Shown here: in pieces, positions 25,551-34,917 of the stretch
How the letters are laid out: each line of letters opens with the position of its first letter
How positions within the stretch are numbered: the stretch's first letter is position 1
Assembly (NCBI GenBank): GCA_003481775.1
Contig: QULU01000021.1
Span: 15,848 to 79,847, forward strand
From: Clostridiaceae bacterium OM02-2AC
GTDB taxonomy: Bacteria; Bacillota_I; Bacilli_A; Erysipelotrichales; Erysipelotrichaceae
Direction: 5' to 3'
DNA length: 64,000 bases
Made by a program: the position numbers and the translations under genes
Notes under the pieces: model-generated
Seen by the model: the letters and a program-made list of their open reading frames with translations, nothing else
Database searches by the model: none
What the model was told of the DNA's origin: nothing

Positions 25551-27218
25551 TTATTTTATTTCCTTGATTGTCTTAATGCCCTCAGCATCAATATAGGATA
25601 TGTTCAGCTTATCTCCGGCCTTCAGGAATACGAGCTGATTTTCATATTTCGTCGTAAAGCTGATCTTATAAACATCGCCCTTGTCCGACTGAATATAATA
25701 AATCGTATTTCCGTCCATGTTGATTTTTTCCACACCGGCAACTGTGATATCAGCTGTTTTTAAGGATTCCTTACTGATGGTATCCTCACTGCCGCTTCCC
25801 AAAAGATTCAGCGTCTTTTTAAACAGTGCATCCAGACCTTCATCCGTATATACGGTAGCCACCTTCTGATAATCCACAGCAGATACTGTCGCATACATCT
25901 TAATCAGTCCGTTATCCTTTAATGACATCAGATATACCGGATTTCCCTTGATATTGATCAAAAGAGGGAAGGTGGATTGATAGCCGTAATTTTTCACTTC
26001 CGACTGCGCACTCTTCATAGCGCTCTTTTCATTGGCGCCTGCCGTTGCGATTTTCATTGCTTCATGTGTACGCAGGTTCACCAGTACAAAGCCAAGATTA
26101 GATTCATCTGCGTTTGCAGAGGTCAGTCCGCTGTACAGCCAGATATCGCCGTTTTTCTCCAGATAATTATAGCCCTCGGAGGTGACAATGACGCCGGTCT
26201 GTCCAAACTGGGAGTTCCAGAATCCCTTCTTCAGACTGCCGTTGTCATCCAGCTCCTCCACAACCAGAGATTCCGGATAGATACGATCTGCCCAGGATGG
26301 AATATGCTTGGTATCATATTTCTCACTCTTTCCTGTAATCGGATCTAGGAACACAGCGCCGGTCACACGCTTTTTATTACCGACACCGGAATAGGTATAG
26401 GTTGTACAAATATACCACGGTCTTCCTTCCTCATCAATTTCAAAGGATGGCTCTCCGAATATTTCAGTCGGATACTGGAACCGCAGATGACGGCTCAGAT
26501 TATCATTGAAATAAGCAGATGGAACATACTTCATACCATCCAGACCGAGATCCTTCAGCTTCACCAGCTGCGTTTTACCGCTGGTGCTGTCCACCGTGAT
26601 ATAGGCAGGTACACCACCACTCTTGTTTTTAAAGAATTTAATAAATCCATTATAGGTCAGCGGTGTCACACGATACACACTATCCTTATAGGAAATCTGT
26701 GTATACTCATTGCTGACATCAAACTGTGAAACCCATTCTGTCATATTACCCATAACCTTATCTCCCAGACGGATGGAGCTGTCACGGTCAATGATCGGTG
26801 TCTTTTTAAAATCCACCTGCGGCACCTCGCTGAATTCCACATCCTTTGGCTCGATTCTCTGTGAGAATGCCTTGGCATGGAAGATACGTGAAGTAACCAG
26901 AGTCGCGGCGGATGGGAAGACAATCACAAAAATCAGTGCCAGAATGGAAACCTTGCAGATGGTTCCCCAGCGTTTCTGTTCACTTGTCAGATTGACGACA
27001 TTCTTGTTATGAAAGGTTGCACGCCAGTTCTGAAAGGAATCGATCTGCCGCTTGGTAAAGGAAAACACAATCAGCAGTACCAGAAGCGGTCCGGCACTGA
27101 ATGCCAGAAACTTCCAAAAATCAGGAGCATGCCAGTTTAATGGTGGCAGCATCACATAAAACATTCCAAATATATACAGCGCATATACAGGAATCAGAAA
27201 ATATATATATTTTTTCAT
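25551..27218 (-). CDS. Uncharacterised membrane-anchored protein with large external domain
   Basis: The 555-residue protein has three N-terminal hydrophobic helices: residues 5-25, 37-53, and about 92-110. A soluble part of about 440 residues follows and is probably outside the membrane. It contains repeated strand-like segments: FQYPTEIFGEPSFEIDEEG, WYICTTYTYSG, VFLDPITGKSEKYD and NPVYLMSLKDNGLI. I do not recognise the family by name. A strong terminator follows, and the gene stands alone. Expression appears to be monocistronic. Confidence 0.75.
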   Translation of the reverse strand: MKKYIYFLIPVYALYIFGMFYVMLPPLNWHAPDFWKFLAFSAGPLLVLLIVFSFTKRQIDSFQNWRATFHNKNVVNLTSEQKRWGTICKVSILALIFVIVFPSAATLVTSRIFHAKAFSQRIEPKDVEFSEVPQVDFKKTPIIDRDSSIRLGDKVMGNMTEWVSQFDVSNEYTQISYKDSVYRVTPLTYNGFIKFFKNKSGGVPAYITVDSTSGKTQLVKLKDLGLDGMKYVPSAYFNDNLSRHLRFQYPTEIFGEPSFEIDEEGRPWYICTTYTYSGVGNKKRVTGAVFLDPITGKSEKYDTKHIPSWADRIYPESLVVEELDDNGSLKKGFWNSQFGQTGVIVTSEGYNYLEKNGDIWLYSGLTSANADESNLGFVLVNLRTHEAMKIATAGANEKSAMKSAQSEVKNYGYQSTFPLLINIKGNPVYLMSLKDNGLIKMYATVSAVDYQKVATVYTDEGLDALFKKTLNLLGSGSEDTISKESLKTADITVAGVEKINMDGNTIYYIQSDKGDVYKISFTTKYENQLVFLKAGDKLNISYIDAEGIKTIKEIK

Positions 27219-27520
27219 TGCTTATCCCTCGCTTTTGAATTTGCTATAAATATAACATATTCCAGTCTGTTCGTACACTGTTTTCCTAATAAGTTTGTCT
27301 TTCAAACAGCTAGCGAGTATGCTTCATGCCATTAAGGAGCACCGGTTCTGCTTTTACCAGTCTATCCCCCGCAATAAGGTTCCGCTAGATAAAAGCCAGT
27401 GATCAGGATACGCGGCTTGTCATACCCTATGTGAAAAGCTTAAGCAATGAAACAGAGCCCTGCTTGTTCATTCCCTCCATTAGCAGCATATCCCTCTGTG
27501 CTTCATCCCGTTTTCAATCT
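27219..27520. other. Gap upstream of the 25551 gene
   Basis: A TATATT element with a weak -35 lies about 30 nt before the gene start. No terminator for the ABC permease ending at 27521 was found. No gene is visible. Confidence 0.4.
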
Positions 27521-28855
27521 TTAAATTCTACGATAGGAGCGGGAGCGATAGATGCGCAGGGCTGCATAGCCAAGCAGTATACCGCTGAGAATCCATACGA
27601 GAGGGAGCAGCTTCCACAGGAAAAAGGCGTGATCAAACAGATTACAGGTGAAGCCTCTTACTGCAACACTTGTCGTTTCCATAAATTTGATTGGAAATAG
27701 CTTCATCCAGGAAACATAGGAGGAAAGCTGTGCGCCTGCAAGCATCACCAGAAGACAGAGACCAAGCGATACATAGGAGGATTTCAGACAGGTGGAGACA
27801 AGTGTCCCCAGTACAGCACAGATAACAGCCCCCAGCGCAAGCGCCTCCATTGATATGAGGAATCCCTCCTGATAGGTGAATACAGAAATCAAATGCAGAC
27901 CCTCGGTCATATTTACCGCCATATCACCGAGATTTCCAGACAGCCATGCATACAGCGTTACCGGCAGCAGTATCAACAGCAGGGCGAAGAGTGCACAGGT
28001 AATTGCAGCTGCCAGCTTGGATAAAAACAAAGAGCTGCCTCCCTTACTGCAGGAGCTGAGTACCTCCAGCATATTCTGTTTGCGTTCCTTGCTGATCATA
28101 TTGCTGGAAGTCACAAGCACCCATACCATCAGCACGATACCCACGGCAGCATAGGTTTCCAGTAAGGAGAACCATTCCTTACTATCCCCGTAATGAAAGG
28201 AACCCTGTTCATTCATATAGGCCTTCAATAGCTGAAGCTCAGCCCTGCTCGCATCGAGGGAATATACGGGAGAAGCGACCTCTTCATTATTGAAGGAGCT
28301 GTACATCGTCCCAAAGGTACCATCCTCGCTATTCCATGGCTTATCCTGAAGCATTATTTTTCCATAATTCAGATACAGCATACTGACAACCTCGTCTGCA
28401 ATATCCTCCTTATAATTGGGGAGAAATACCTCACGCATATGCAGAATCCGCTTTCCGCTCTTTGCTTCCTTTGTATCCTCCGCATAGGCATATGCCTTTT
28501 TATTGCTTTGATAATCCTCATACCAGTCCCTGCCATACAGGGCTTCCATTTTCTCCATATCGTAAATATGTGTATCTATGCGTTTCTCAGCAGCTTTATA
28601 TGCGGTCTGTAAACGATCCCACCAGGCCGCATCCATCGTGCCTGTCCATGTTAATTTTACGCGGTGTTTTTCCTCCTGAATCTCTGCGGTGCTCATACGG
28701 CTTCCGTCCGCATGCAGATAAGGATTTGATCTGTTGTCGGTATCCGCAATCATGTTTTGAAAGATCACCATCGGCAAAATCATAAAAAGCAATAAAAGAA
28801 TTAGGTGAAAGCGGGAGGTCATTATTTTTTTACATTCCAGTAGGTACAGTCTCAT
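27521..28855 (-). CDS. ABC-2 type exporter permease
   Basis: This 444-residue membrane protein has one helix at residues 14-35, a long external domain of about 190 residues, then five or six helices. The segment MISKERKQNMLEVLSSCSKGGSSLFLSKL is the coupling loop. It overlaps the ATPase gene upstream by 4 nt and shares organisation with the permease at 29930 (similar SCSKG/SCRKG coupling loops), so the two may form a heterodimer. It ends the sigma-factor cluster. Confidence 0.88.
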   Translation of the reverse strand: MRLYLLECKKIMTSRFHLILLLLFMILPMVIFQNMIADTDNRSNPYLHADGSRMSTAEIQEEKHRVKLTWTGTMDAAWWDRLQTAYKAAEKRIDTHIYDMEKMEALYGRDWYEDYQSNKKAYAYAEDTKEAKSGKRILHMREVFLPNYKEDIADEVVSMLYLNYGKIMLQDKPWNSEDGTFGTMYSSFNNEEVASPVYSLDASRAELQLLKAYMNEQGSFHYGDSKEWFSLLETYAAVGIVLMVWVLVTSSNMISKERKQNMLEVLSSCSKGGSSLFLSKLAAAITCALFALLLILLPVTLYAWLSGNLGDMAVNMTEGLHLISVFTYQEGFLISMEALALGAVICAVLGTLVSTCLKSSYVSLGLCLLVMLAGAQLSSYVSWMKLFPIKFMETTSVAVRGFTCNLFDHAFFLWKLLPLVWILSGILLGYAALRIYRSRSYRRI

Positions 28856-29715
28856 ACCTCTTCCTCCTGAAAATGATACAGATACAAATCATTCAGGGTT
28901 GGCTCCACACTGCAGGCATCCCTTCCTGTATCATCCAGATAGCGGACGAGTGTTCCCTGTGCTGATGCCCGCTGATAGCAAATAATCGTATCTCTGCGCA
29001 GCTGCTCCAGCTCCTTTTGTGATACCAGACGTTCCTTCACCTTCCCATCCAGCACCGCAAGAAGCTTTTGCGGGGTATCATGGGCAATCAAACGGCCCTT
29101 TTTCATAATCATGATCTGGTCTGCGATTGCTTCCACATCACTGACGATATGGGTAGACAGCAATATGATTTTATCCTTTGAGAGCTCACTTAAGAGCTGT
29201 GAAAACTGATTGCGTTCCTTTGGATCCAGCCCTGCCGTCGGTTCATCGAGAATCAGTATAGCAGGATCATTCAGCAGTGCCTGTGCGATTCCGAGCCGCT
29301 GCCGCATACCGCCGGACAGTGTACGAATCTTCTTTTTCCGTTGAGCAGTTAGGTGAACTGCCGGAAGAAGCTCCTCCATACGCTGTGTCGTATAGGCCTT
29401 TGTCAGTCCCTTCACAGCCCCCATATATTGTAGAAATTCCTCAACGCGAAAGGTTGGATACATTCCCAGATGCTGCGGCATATAGCCGATATTAGCAAGA
29501 TATTCCTCCCGCTTTTCCTGTATGTCGATATCCCCATATAGAATCTGTCCTTCATCTGGAGGCAGGACATTGACCATCATGCGCAGCAGTGTTGTTTTTC
29601 CGCTGCCATTCGCCCCCAGCAAACCAGTGATCCCCGGCGTTAATACTGCATTCATATGCTGAACTGCCGTTACGCTACCAAAGCGCTTGGACAGCTGTTC
29701 CAGTTTTACATTCAT
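28852..29715 (-). CDS. ABC exporter ATP-binding protein
   Basis: The 287-residue protein has Walker A GANGSGKTT, signature LSGGMRQRLGI, Walker B LILDEPTAGLD and STHIVSD. It belongs to the CcmA/BcrA group that serves ABC-2 permeases. The start is Met10 of the frame, 5 nt after GGAGA. The C-terminal part of about 80 residues is unique. It overlaps the permease downstream by 4 nt. It is placed between two related permeases. Confidence 0.92.
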   Translation of the reverse strand: MNVKLEQLSKRFGSVTAVQHMNAVLTPGITGLLGANGSGKTTLLRMMVNVLPPDEGQILYGDIDIQEKREEYLANIGYMPQHLGMYPTFRVEEFLQYMGAVKGLTKAYTTQRMEELLPAVHLTAQRKKKIRTLSGGMRQRLGIAQALLNDPAILILDEPTAGLDPKERNQFSQLLSELSKDKIILLSTHIVSDVEAIADQIMIMKKGRLIAHDTPQKLLAVLDGKVKERLVSQKELEQLRRDTIICYQRASAQGTLVRYLDDTGRDACSVEPTLNDLYLYHFQEEEV

Positions 29716-29929
29716 ATAGTTCTCCATTCTCTCGCTAACCACAAGTATACGTATTCAAATTGTTCCTTCATTTGCATGGTTCTGTTCGCACTGTATTCCT
29801 CGTATTGTATTGCATCATCAAAATTGCTTTAAATGTTTAAAAACGTAATGTTAAATTTCATAATTGTATTCCACCAAAATGCGGAGAGAGCTTTGCTTCT
29901 GCATGTGTCCTGCAACGGATGTTCGATTT

Positions 29930-31060
29930 CTATCCATACGTTTTTCTTATCCTGTTCATAATGGACCATGACCTTATACTGCAATGCTTTGCAATACTGA
30001 CAGGAATCAGTACAGCACACAGGAAAAACCAGAAGATACATATAAGAGGCAGTCGATGATATAGCGTTCCCAGCACAGCGAACCATGGCGTCATCATAAG
30101 CTGCCCGATTGCCTGAAAGGAAAGGAAATTGGATGGAAAGAAGGATGTCCATGAGGTCTGCAGTCCATTCATTGGCAGCAGCATGGGAAGCAGGAAAAAG
30201 AGCATTCCCGCTCCCAGAGAGACTGCCGGTTTTTTCACCATAACGGAGGTGAAGACAGCAAACAGGGTACACGCTGTTCCGCTGAGCAGCAGTAATCCCA
30301 GAGCCTGCAGATCAACCTGCGAAAATGTATAGATATGCAGGGTTCTCAGCATCATGAGCGTCGTATCTCCACCGGATAAGTCAAGCATGAGCGAGGTTGA
30401 TAGGGACAAGATGATATACAGCACTGCCGCAAGCAAAAGTGCCATTGAAAAGGAAACGATGAGCTTGGCACAGGCCAGCTTTCTTCTGCCCTTACGGCAG
30501 CTTTTCAAAAGCTCCAGCATATCGCAGGAAGCCTCCTGATTAAACATGTTTCCAAACAGAAACAGACAGAAGATTGCATAGACCTTGGCAGTATCCTCAA
30601 ATATCTTCATGCGACTGAGCCAGCCCTCGTATGGACCATAGCGCCATTGATGTGTTTGCAAATCCTGTCGTACAAGGGCAGGAGTCTGCGGATCCGATCG
30701 TACCACGTCCCGCATTTCCAGAGTACGGTAGCCGTCCCAGTACGCCTGATCCAGCGTTTGATAGCGGATATCCGCTTTGTCGATTCCCTGCTTTACAAGC
30801 TTCTCCAGTTCCTGCTTTCGTGCAGCAACCCAGCTCTTCTGCACTGTCCCGGACATGCTTCTGCGCAGATCATCTGCTGTCGCTTTTGCCTCTTTTTCAT
30901 TTAACACGGTATCACCAAGCAGGGCATAGCGCTGTTGGGTCTGTGCATGCTGTGTGAAAGCAAGATGCAGAAGCGGAAACAGCAGCAGGACACACAGCAT
31001 CGCACAATGCAATCGGGAGTGAAAAAATTTATGCAGCTCACTCTGACACAGTCTACGCAT
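29930..31060 (-). CDS. ABC-2 type exporter permease in the sigma-factor cluster
   Basis: The 376-residue membrane protein has an N-terminal helix (LHCAMLCVLLLFPLLHLAF), an external domain of about 130 residues and five or six C-terminal helices. The coupling loop is QEASCDMLELLKSCRKGRRKLACAKL. It overlaps the membrane protein gene upstream by 8 nt. The start is Met12 of the frame, with AGGAGG before it. A gap of 214 nt separates it from the ATPase gene; it could still be the same transcript. Confidence 0.87.
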   Translation of the reverse strand: MRRLCQSELHKFFHSRLHCAMLCVLLLFPLLHLAFTQHAQTQQRYALLGDTVLNEKEAKATADDLRRSMSGTVQKSWVAARKQELEKLVKQGIDKADIRYQTLDQAYWDGYRTLEMRDVVRSDPQTPALVRQDLQTHQWRYGPYEGWLSRMKIFEDTAKVYAIFCLFLFGNMFNQEASCDMLELLKSCRKGRRKLACAKLIVSFSMALLLAAVLYIILSLSTSLMLDLSGGDTTLMMLRTLHIYTFSQVDLQALGLLLLSGTACTLFAVFTSVMVKKPAVSLGAGMLFFLLPMLLPMNGLQTSWTSFFPSNFLSFQAIGQLMMTPWFAVLGTLYHRLPLICIFWFFLCAVLIPVSIAKHCSIRSWSIMNRIRKTYG

Positions 31061-31787
31061 GAAAATTCCTCCTGCGGCGATCCCATAAAACATAGCCGCT
31101 GTACATCATAGCAGCAAGCAGCAGCTGTCCGCCATATTGTTCCAGCAGGCTGATCCAATACAGCGCTCCAAACATCTCCAGCAATACAAGACCGCCTGCC
31201 GCAAAGCCGTATACGTATAAGAACATCTGCAAAACCTGATCATGGGCATATAGATGCAGCGTAAAGGCATTCAGCAGCAAAAACGGTATACAGCCGCTAT
31301 ACAGCAAAGTAAGCAGATGGATATCCGTATGCATGGAGATGCTGAGCGCTATGATTAGAATTCCCACAAAGGAGATACCGCCCAGCAGCAGCATTTTCCA
31401 CATAAGCATACGCTGTGGAGAATAGGGGGAAGCCATTTCCAGCTCCTTCATGCCATAGATATCACATCGGAAAACCTCCACTGTAATAGCGACAGACAGC
31501 AGAGAGCTTCCAAGAGATAGAAAGGCAACTGAATTCACCTGATATCCACTCGGCAGACACAGCCATACACCAAGTGCTACAAGCAGGATCAGCGCTGCCT
31601 GCACGGCAATACTTTTCCACCCATGTACATACAGCAGCTCCCGCAGAATTCTCAACAGACTATCCTCATGCTTTTTCACCGGCTGCTTGTGAAGCAGTAG
31701 CTTTACTTGTGTGATAACCTCCAGTATATCGTCCTCCGGGATTTCCGGAATATGCAGCGTTTCCAGTCGAACCTGTTCTTTTTTCAC
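31053..31787 (-). CDS. Membrane protein linked to ECF sigma factor (possible anti-sigma)
   Basis: The 244-residue protein has a basic and acidic cytoplasmic N-terminus of about 55 residues and then six hydrophobic helices (for example AVQAALILLVALGVWLCL). A cytosolic N-terminus followed by membrane helices, placed immediately after an ECF sigma gene, suggests an anti-sigma or sensor, but no known anti-sigma motif is visible. The start is a GTG overlapping the sigma stop (TAGTG), 7 nt after AAGGAGG. Confidence in the role is low. Confidence 0.8.
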   Translation of the reverse strand: MKKEQVRLETLHIPEIPEDDILEVITQVKLLLHKQPVKKHEDSLLRILRELLYVHGWKSIAVQAALILLVALGVWLCLPSGYQVNSVAFLSLGSSLLSVAITVEVFRCDIYGMKELEMASPYSPQRMLMWKMLLLGGISFVGILIIALSISMHTDIHLLTLLYSGCIPFLLLNAFTLHLYAHDQVLQMFLYVYGFAAGGLVLLEMFGALYWISLLEQYGGQLLLAAMMYSGYVLWDRRRRNFHA

Positions 31788-32311
31788 TACCATCCCTCCT
31801 TCTGGGCACGTTTTTTCAATATTTGAAGTGCCAGCCTGACCTGTGATTTCACAGTAGAAACATGAATACCTGTAACCTGCGATATATCCTTGTATTTCAG
31901 TCCTTCATCATATCGCAGCAGAATCACATCCTGCAAATGCGGGGGAAGCTCGCTTATCCAGGAGCGAAGAATAACAAATTCCTCCTTTTTCTGAAACAGC
32001 CGTTCCCCGTTATAGGTATCATCCCGCACCTGCTCCTCCTGCAGCTCGTCCGTGTATCGTCTGGAACGGGTATGGTCATACACCAAATGCAGAGCGATAC
32101 GATATAAAAAATTCAACAGCTGTCCCGTTTCCTCATATTGATCCTGATGCTTGTAAAACCGGTAAAAGGTTTCCTGTGTCAGATCCTTGGACAAAGCCGC
32201 ATCCAATGTCCGATGATACAGATAGGAATACACCTTCGGATAGGCATCCCGTATAACCGCTTCCAGCTCTTCATCCTCAGAAGCAGAATGTTTATTTATT
32301 TTCATCTGCAT
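31787..32311 (-). CDS. ECF-type RNA polymerase sigma factor
   Basis: The 174-residue protein has region 2 (AYPKVYSYLYHRTLDAALSKDLTQETFYRFYKH, then LLNFLYRIALHLVYDHTRSRR) and region 4 (LPPHLQDVILLRYDEGLKYKDISQVTGIHVSTVKSQVRLALQILKK). It is the first gene of a cluster with a membrane protein and ABC-2 exporter genes, a layout in Firmicutes that often answers to envelope stress or peptide antibiotics. The start is the ATG 6 nt after AGGAGG. Confidence 0.93.
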   Translation of the reverse strand: MQMKINKHSASEDEELEAVIRDAYPKVYSYLYHRTLDAALSKDLTQETFYRFYKHQDQYEETGQLLNFLYRIALHLVYDHTRSRRYTDELQEEQVRDDTYNGERLFQKKEEFVILRSWISELPPHLQDVILLRYDEGLKYKDISQVTGIHVSTVKSQVRLALQILKKRAQKEGW

Positions 32312-32949
32312 GACGCCCCTCCTCACTCTGTATAACGCTGCATTTCACAAAAAGACGAAAAAAAATATTTTTTTCACCTTACACCTGCAAAGTATTCATA
32401 ATGTAAAATATAACAGAATCCCTATCTGATTTATATAGGGGCTTTGAAGGTTTGTTGTACTTCCGCATATACTTCCTGTCTTCATCTTAAAGGCAGATGT
32501 ACTTCTACCTTCTTCCTGCAGGTAATTAAAAAGACGCCGCTTATAGTGACGTCTTTTCTATACGTATATCGTTTGTATGATACTTCCGCTTGTCTTCGCT
32601 TCATCCACTGGTATGCTTCTAACACCTGTCCCATGGTTATAAAGTCATCCGTATTTCTTTATATTGTAACTCCCCCGCTTCTACCTCTGCTTGTAATATA
32701 ATAATGATTGCTTTCCTATATGTATTCAATGATACTATCCTCATTGTAGCTGTAGACGCAGAGTGTTGTTTGATTCTGTGATCTAGAAAAGCTTTTCGCA
32801 CTCCTTCTCATCTTGTTTCAAGAAAAGCATATCGAAATACATCTTATCGCCATTTCTTACAGTGGCTGTAGCGTTTCATACGATGATAATTGCTAAAGCT
32901 GCGGCATTGTTTATGAGCATATCATACTGAATTATCGTCATTTTGAAAT
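32312..32949. other. Gap with decayed coding fragments and an isolated terminator
   Basis: No intact gene is present. On the minus strand there are short open stretches with codon use like genes, for example MGQVLEAYQWMKRRQAEVSY from about 32622 and MYFDMLFLKQDEKECEKLF from about 32845. They are separated by stops and shifts, so they look like remains of a lost gene. The upstream sequence of the sigma gene (32312-32420) holds a poly-T run and a TTATAC box but no clear promoter. Confidence 0.35.
32526..32556 (-). terminator. Isolated terminator downstream of the kinase gene
   Basis: AAAGACGTC and GGCGTCTTT (with one G-T pair) form a 9-bp stem followed by TTAATT on the minus strand. It lies about 400 nt after the kinase gene, with only decayed sequence between. 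Confidence 0.55.
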
Positions 32950-33561
32950 TCAGGCTTCTTGTAATAGCCCTTTGAGCCTCTCCATGAGGGAGGGATAATC
33001 TGCACGGTTAAAATCGGTCACATCAAGCTCTATGACTGTACCTAAGGCAAAGCTTCCATAGCCGCGATTTTTACAGCGATCCATGAATTCCTCATATCCC
33101 ACCATACACGGCTGATTGTCACGTTTCAATATTGTATCCCCTTTATGATAGCTTCCTGCAATATGTCCCGGATGACGGGTTACATCCAAATCACGTGCCC
33201 GCTGGCGTTCATACAATACATCGAGATCAGCATACAGTCGTATGGTTACGATTTGATATGAATTCGCTGATGCCATTTGTTCTAAGCGGCTTCTCTGCTT
33301 CTCACTGAAGGGATAATCACTCAAAACAGACATATGCATATGCATCATATCCTCCATGTCTTCATAATACTTCGTCCATGCTTTCTGAATATTCGCTTCC
33401 TTCTCCTCCATGCTGTCAAAGCCATAACGATCCCACATTTCTTCCTTGTAGTCATCCGGCGATAGAATATGAAACATCGGATAATGCCGCTGAATTTTAT
33501 GCATGAGATAAGATTTGCCGGTACCCGGATAGCCTGCCAGCAATAGCAACGTTTTTTTCAT
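32950..33561 (-). CDS. P-loop kinase-like ATPase
   Basis: The 203-residue protein begins with LLLLAGYPGTGKSYLMHKI, a Walker A motif. It then has LSPDDYKEEMWDRYGF, similar to the DD-containing phosphate-acceptor region of zeta-toxin and polynucleotide or chloramphenicol kinase families. A conserved segment RLYADLDVLYERQRARD follows near residue 110. It is an ATP-dependent small kinase whose substrate is not known. No antitoxin gene is adjacent, so a toxin role is not supported. Confidence 0.82.
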   Translation of the reverse strand: MKKTLLLLAGYPGTGKSYLMHKIQRHYPMFHILSPDDYKEEMWDRYGFDSMEEKEANIQKAWTKYYEDMEDMMHMHMSVLSDYPFSEKQRSRLEQMASANSYQIVTIRLYADLDVLYERQRARDLDVTRHPGHIAGSYHKGDTILKRDNQPCMVGYEEFMDRCKNRGYGSFALGTVIELDVTDFNRADYPSLMERLKGLLQEA

Positions 33562-33611
33562 TTTTCAACACCTCCTTGTTACAGTGCCCTTTATTTCGGT
33601 AATCTGTTATA

Positions 33612-33636
33612 CAAATGCCCACCTTACAGTGGGCAT
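33612..33636 (-). terminator. Terminator after the aldolase gene
   Basis: TGCCCAC and GTGGGCA form a stem of 8 bp followed by TTTGTAT on the minus strand. It closes the PTS/aldolase operon. Confidence 0.7.
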
Positions 33637-33641
33637 ACATG

Positions 33642-34478
33642 CTATATTCTAAACAGTGTGGATTTCTCTGTTATGATACGTTTGATATGATCATTTGCAG
33701 GAGTAAACAGCTTGCGCAGGGAGGTCAGCGGCGTTGCATCTGGAAAGCTTGCATTTACCTCTTCAATATAGGATTTATTCAGCTCGGTTCCCACATTGAT
33801 TTTTTTCATCCCCCTTGCACAGCGTTTCATATCCTCATCACTGACACCGGTTCCCCCATGCAGCACCAGCCCGACATCCTTTAACTGTGCCTGTAGTGTT
33901 TCCAGCAGCTCATAGTTGATCTTCGCCTTCGATTTATATTGTCCATGCGTAGTACCGATTGCCACTGCCAACGCATCCACCTGCGTTTCCTTAACAAAGC
34001 GCAGCGCATCCTCCGGCTTTGTATAAGCTGCATCGCTCTTTTCGACAACAATGCCATCCTCAGCTCCCCCAATGCTTCCGATTTCGCCTTCCACAGACAC
34101 ATTATGTGCATGGGCATAGGCAACGACCTCCTGCGTGTTCTTGATATTCTCCTCCAGCGGCAGGTCACTGCCATCATACATAACGCTGGAATATCCTAAA
34201 TCAATCGCTCTTTTCAGTGCAGCAATGGATTTGCAGTGATCCATATGCAGGCATACATTGATATCCGCCTTCTCTGCCAGTGCTTTGACAGCCGCAATCA
34301 GTGCCTCAAAGCCGATATATTCCGCAGTTCCCAGGGATGTCTGAATAATAATCGGTGTTCCCAGCTCCTGTGCGGCCTGTACCATGGCCGGCAGCATCTC
34401 AAAGCAGTGAAGATTAAAGGCCCCTACAGCACCCTTTCCTTCATGCTCCTTAAACATCTCAATCAGATTCTTATACAT
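33642..34478 (-). CDS. Class II fructose/tagatose-bisphosphate aldolase-like protein
   Basis: The 278-residue protein has the zinc-dependent class II aldolase motifs: HMDHCKSI near residue 80, GEIGSIGG near 132, IGTTHGQY near 176 and LHGGTGVSDED near 206. These enzymes split ketose bisphosphates into dihydroxyacetone phosphate and an aldehyde. GatY/KbaY-like aldolases are commonly linked with PTS for hexitols or amino sugars. It is the last gene of the ascorbate-type PTS operon and probably performs the last cleavage. The exact sugar is not known. Confidence 0.92.
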   Translation of the reverse strand: MYKNLIEMFKEHEGKGAVGAFNLHCFEMLPAMVQAAQELGTPIIIQTSLGTAEYIGFEALIAAVKALAEKADINVCLHMDHCKSIAALKRAIDLGYSSVMYDGSDLPLEENIKNTQEVVAYAHAHNVSVEGEIGSIGGAEDGIVVEKSDAAYTKPEDALRFVKETQVDALAVAIGTTHGQYKSKAKINYELLETLQAQLKDVGLVLHGGTGVSDEDMKRCARGMKKINVGTELNKSYIEEVNASFPDATPLTSLRKLFTPANDHIKRIITEKSTLFRI

Positions 34479-34527
34479 TCTTACGTCCTCCTTATTTGCT
34501 TGTATCTGTTTCCATTTCCATTCTGTT

Positions 34528-34908
34528 TTAAAAGCTGGCTCTTGTGACTTCCTTGGAAATCGCCATCATTTCATCGATTTTCCGAAGATAATACTGGATC
34601 TGCTCATCATCCTTTGCCTTCGCGGCCTCTCTTCGTTTGGTATTATACAGATTCAGCAAGGTACGATATCCTTTGCCCAGGTCCTTCTTTTCTGAAAGAC
34701 TCATTTCCAGATACTGAATAGCCTCATCCATCTGCTTAGCTTCTGCATATAAGATCCCTATTTCATTTAATGCAGCTATGCGTTCCTCTCCGCTCTTATC
34801 CTTAAGCTCTGTGACAGCAGCCTGTGCTTTTGTCAGCAGCTCACCAACATCCTGTACCACTTCCTCCTGCACAGGAGCTTCTTTCTTTTCTTTGCGTTTA
34901 AAGAACAT
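34528..34908 (-). CDS. Small TPR-like helical protein in the PTS operon
   Basis: The 126-residue protein starts with a charged basic segment (MFFKRKEKKEAPVQEE) and then forms about six helices in TPR-like pairs. One pair is ERIAALNEIGILYAEAKQMDEAIQYLEMSL, followed by GKGYRTLLNLYNTKRREAA. It lies between the PTS IIC gene and the aldolase gene and starts within 10 nt of the IIC stop, with AGGAGC overlapping that stop. I cannot assign a function; a scaffold for the PTS or aldolase is one possibility. Confidence 0.82.
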   Translation of the reverse strand: MFFKRKEKKEAPVQEEVVQDVGELLTKAQAAVTELKDKSGEERIAALNEIGILYAEAKQMDEAIQYLEMSLSEKKDLGKGYRTLLNLYNTKRREAAKAKDDEQIQYYLRKIDEMMAISKEVTRASF

Positions 34909-34917
34909 AGCAGGCTC

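Noticed and set aside
32327..32400. ECF-type promoter (TGTAAG...CGTC) upstream of the sigma operon
   Set aside because: The spacing does not match the usual 16-17 nt and the poly-T run makes chance matches likely.
32444..32701. Plus-strand 85-codon ORF
   Set aside because: It is antisense to decayed minus-strand coding fragments, has no ribosome site and contains the terminator stem.
32950..33561. Zeta-toxin of a toxin-antitoxin pair
   Set aside because: No adjacent epsilon-like antitoxin gene. The protein has general kinase features only.
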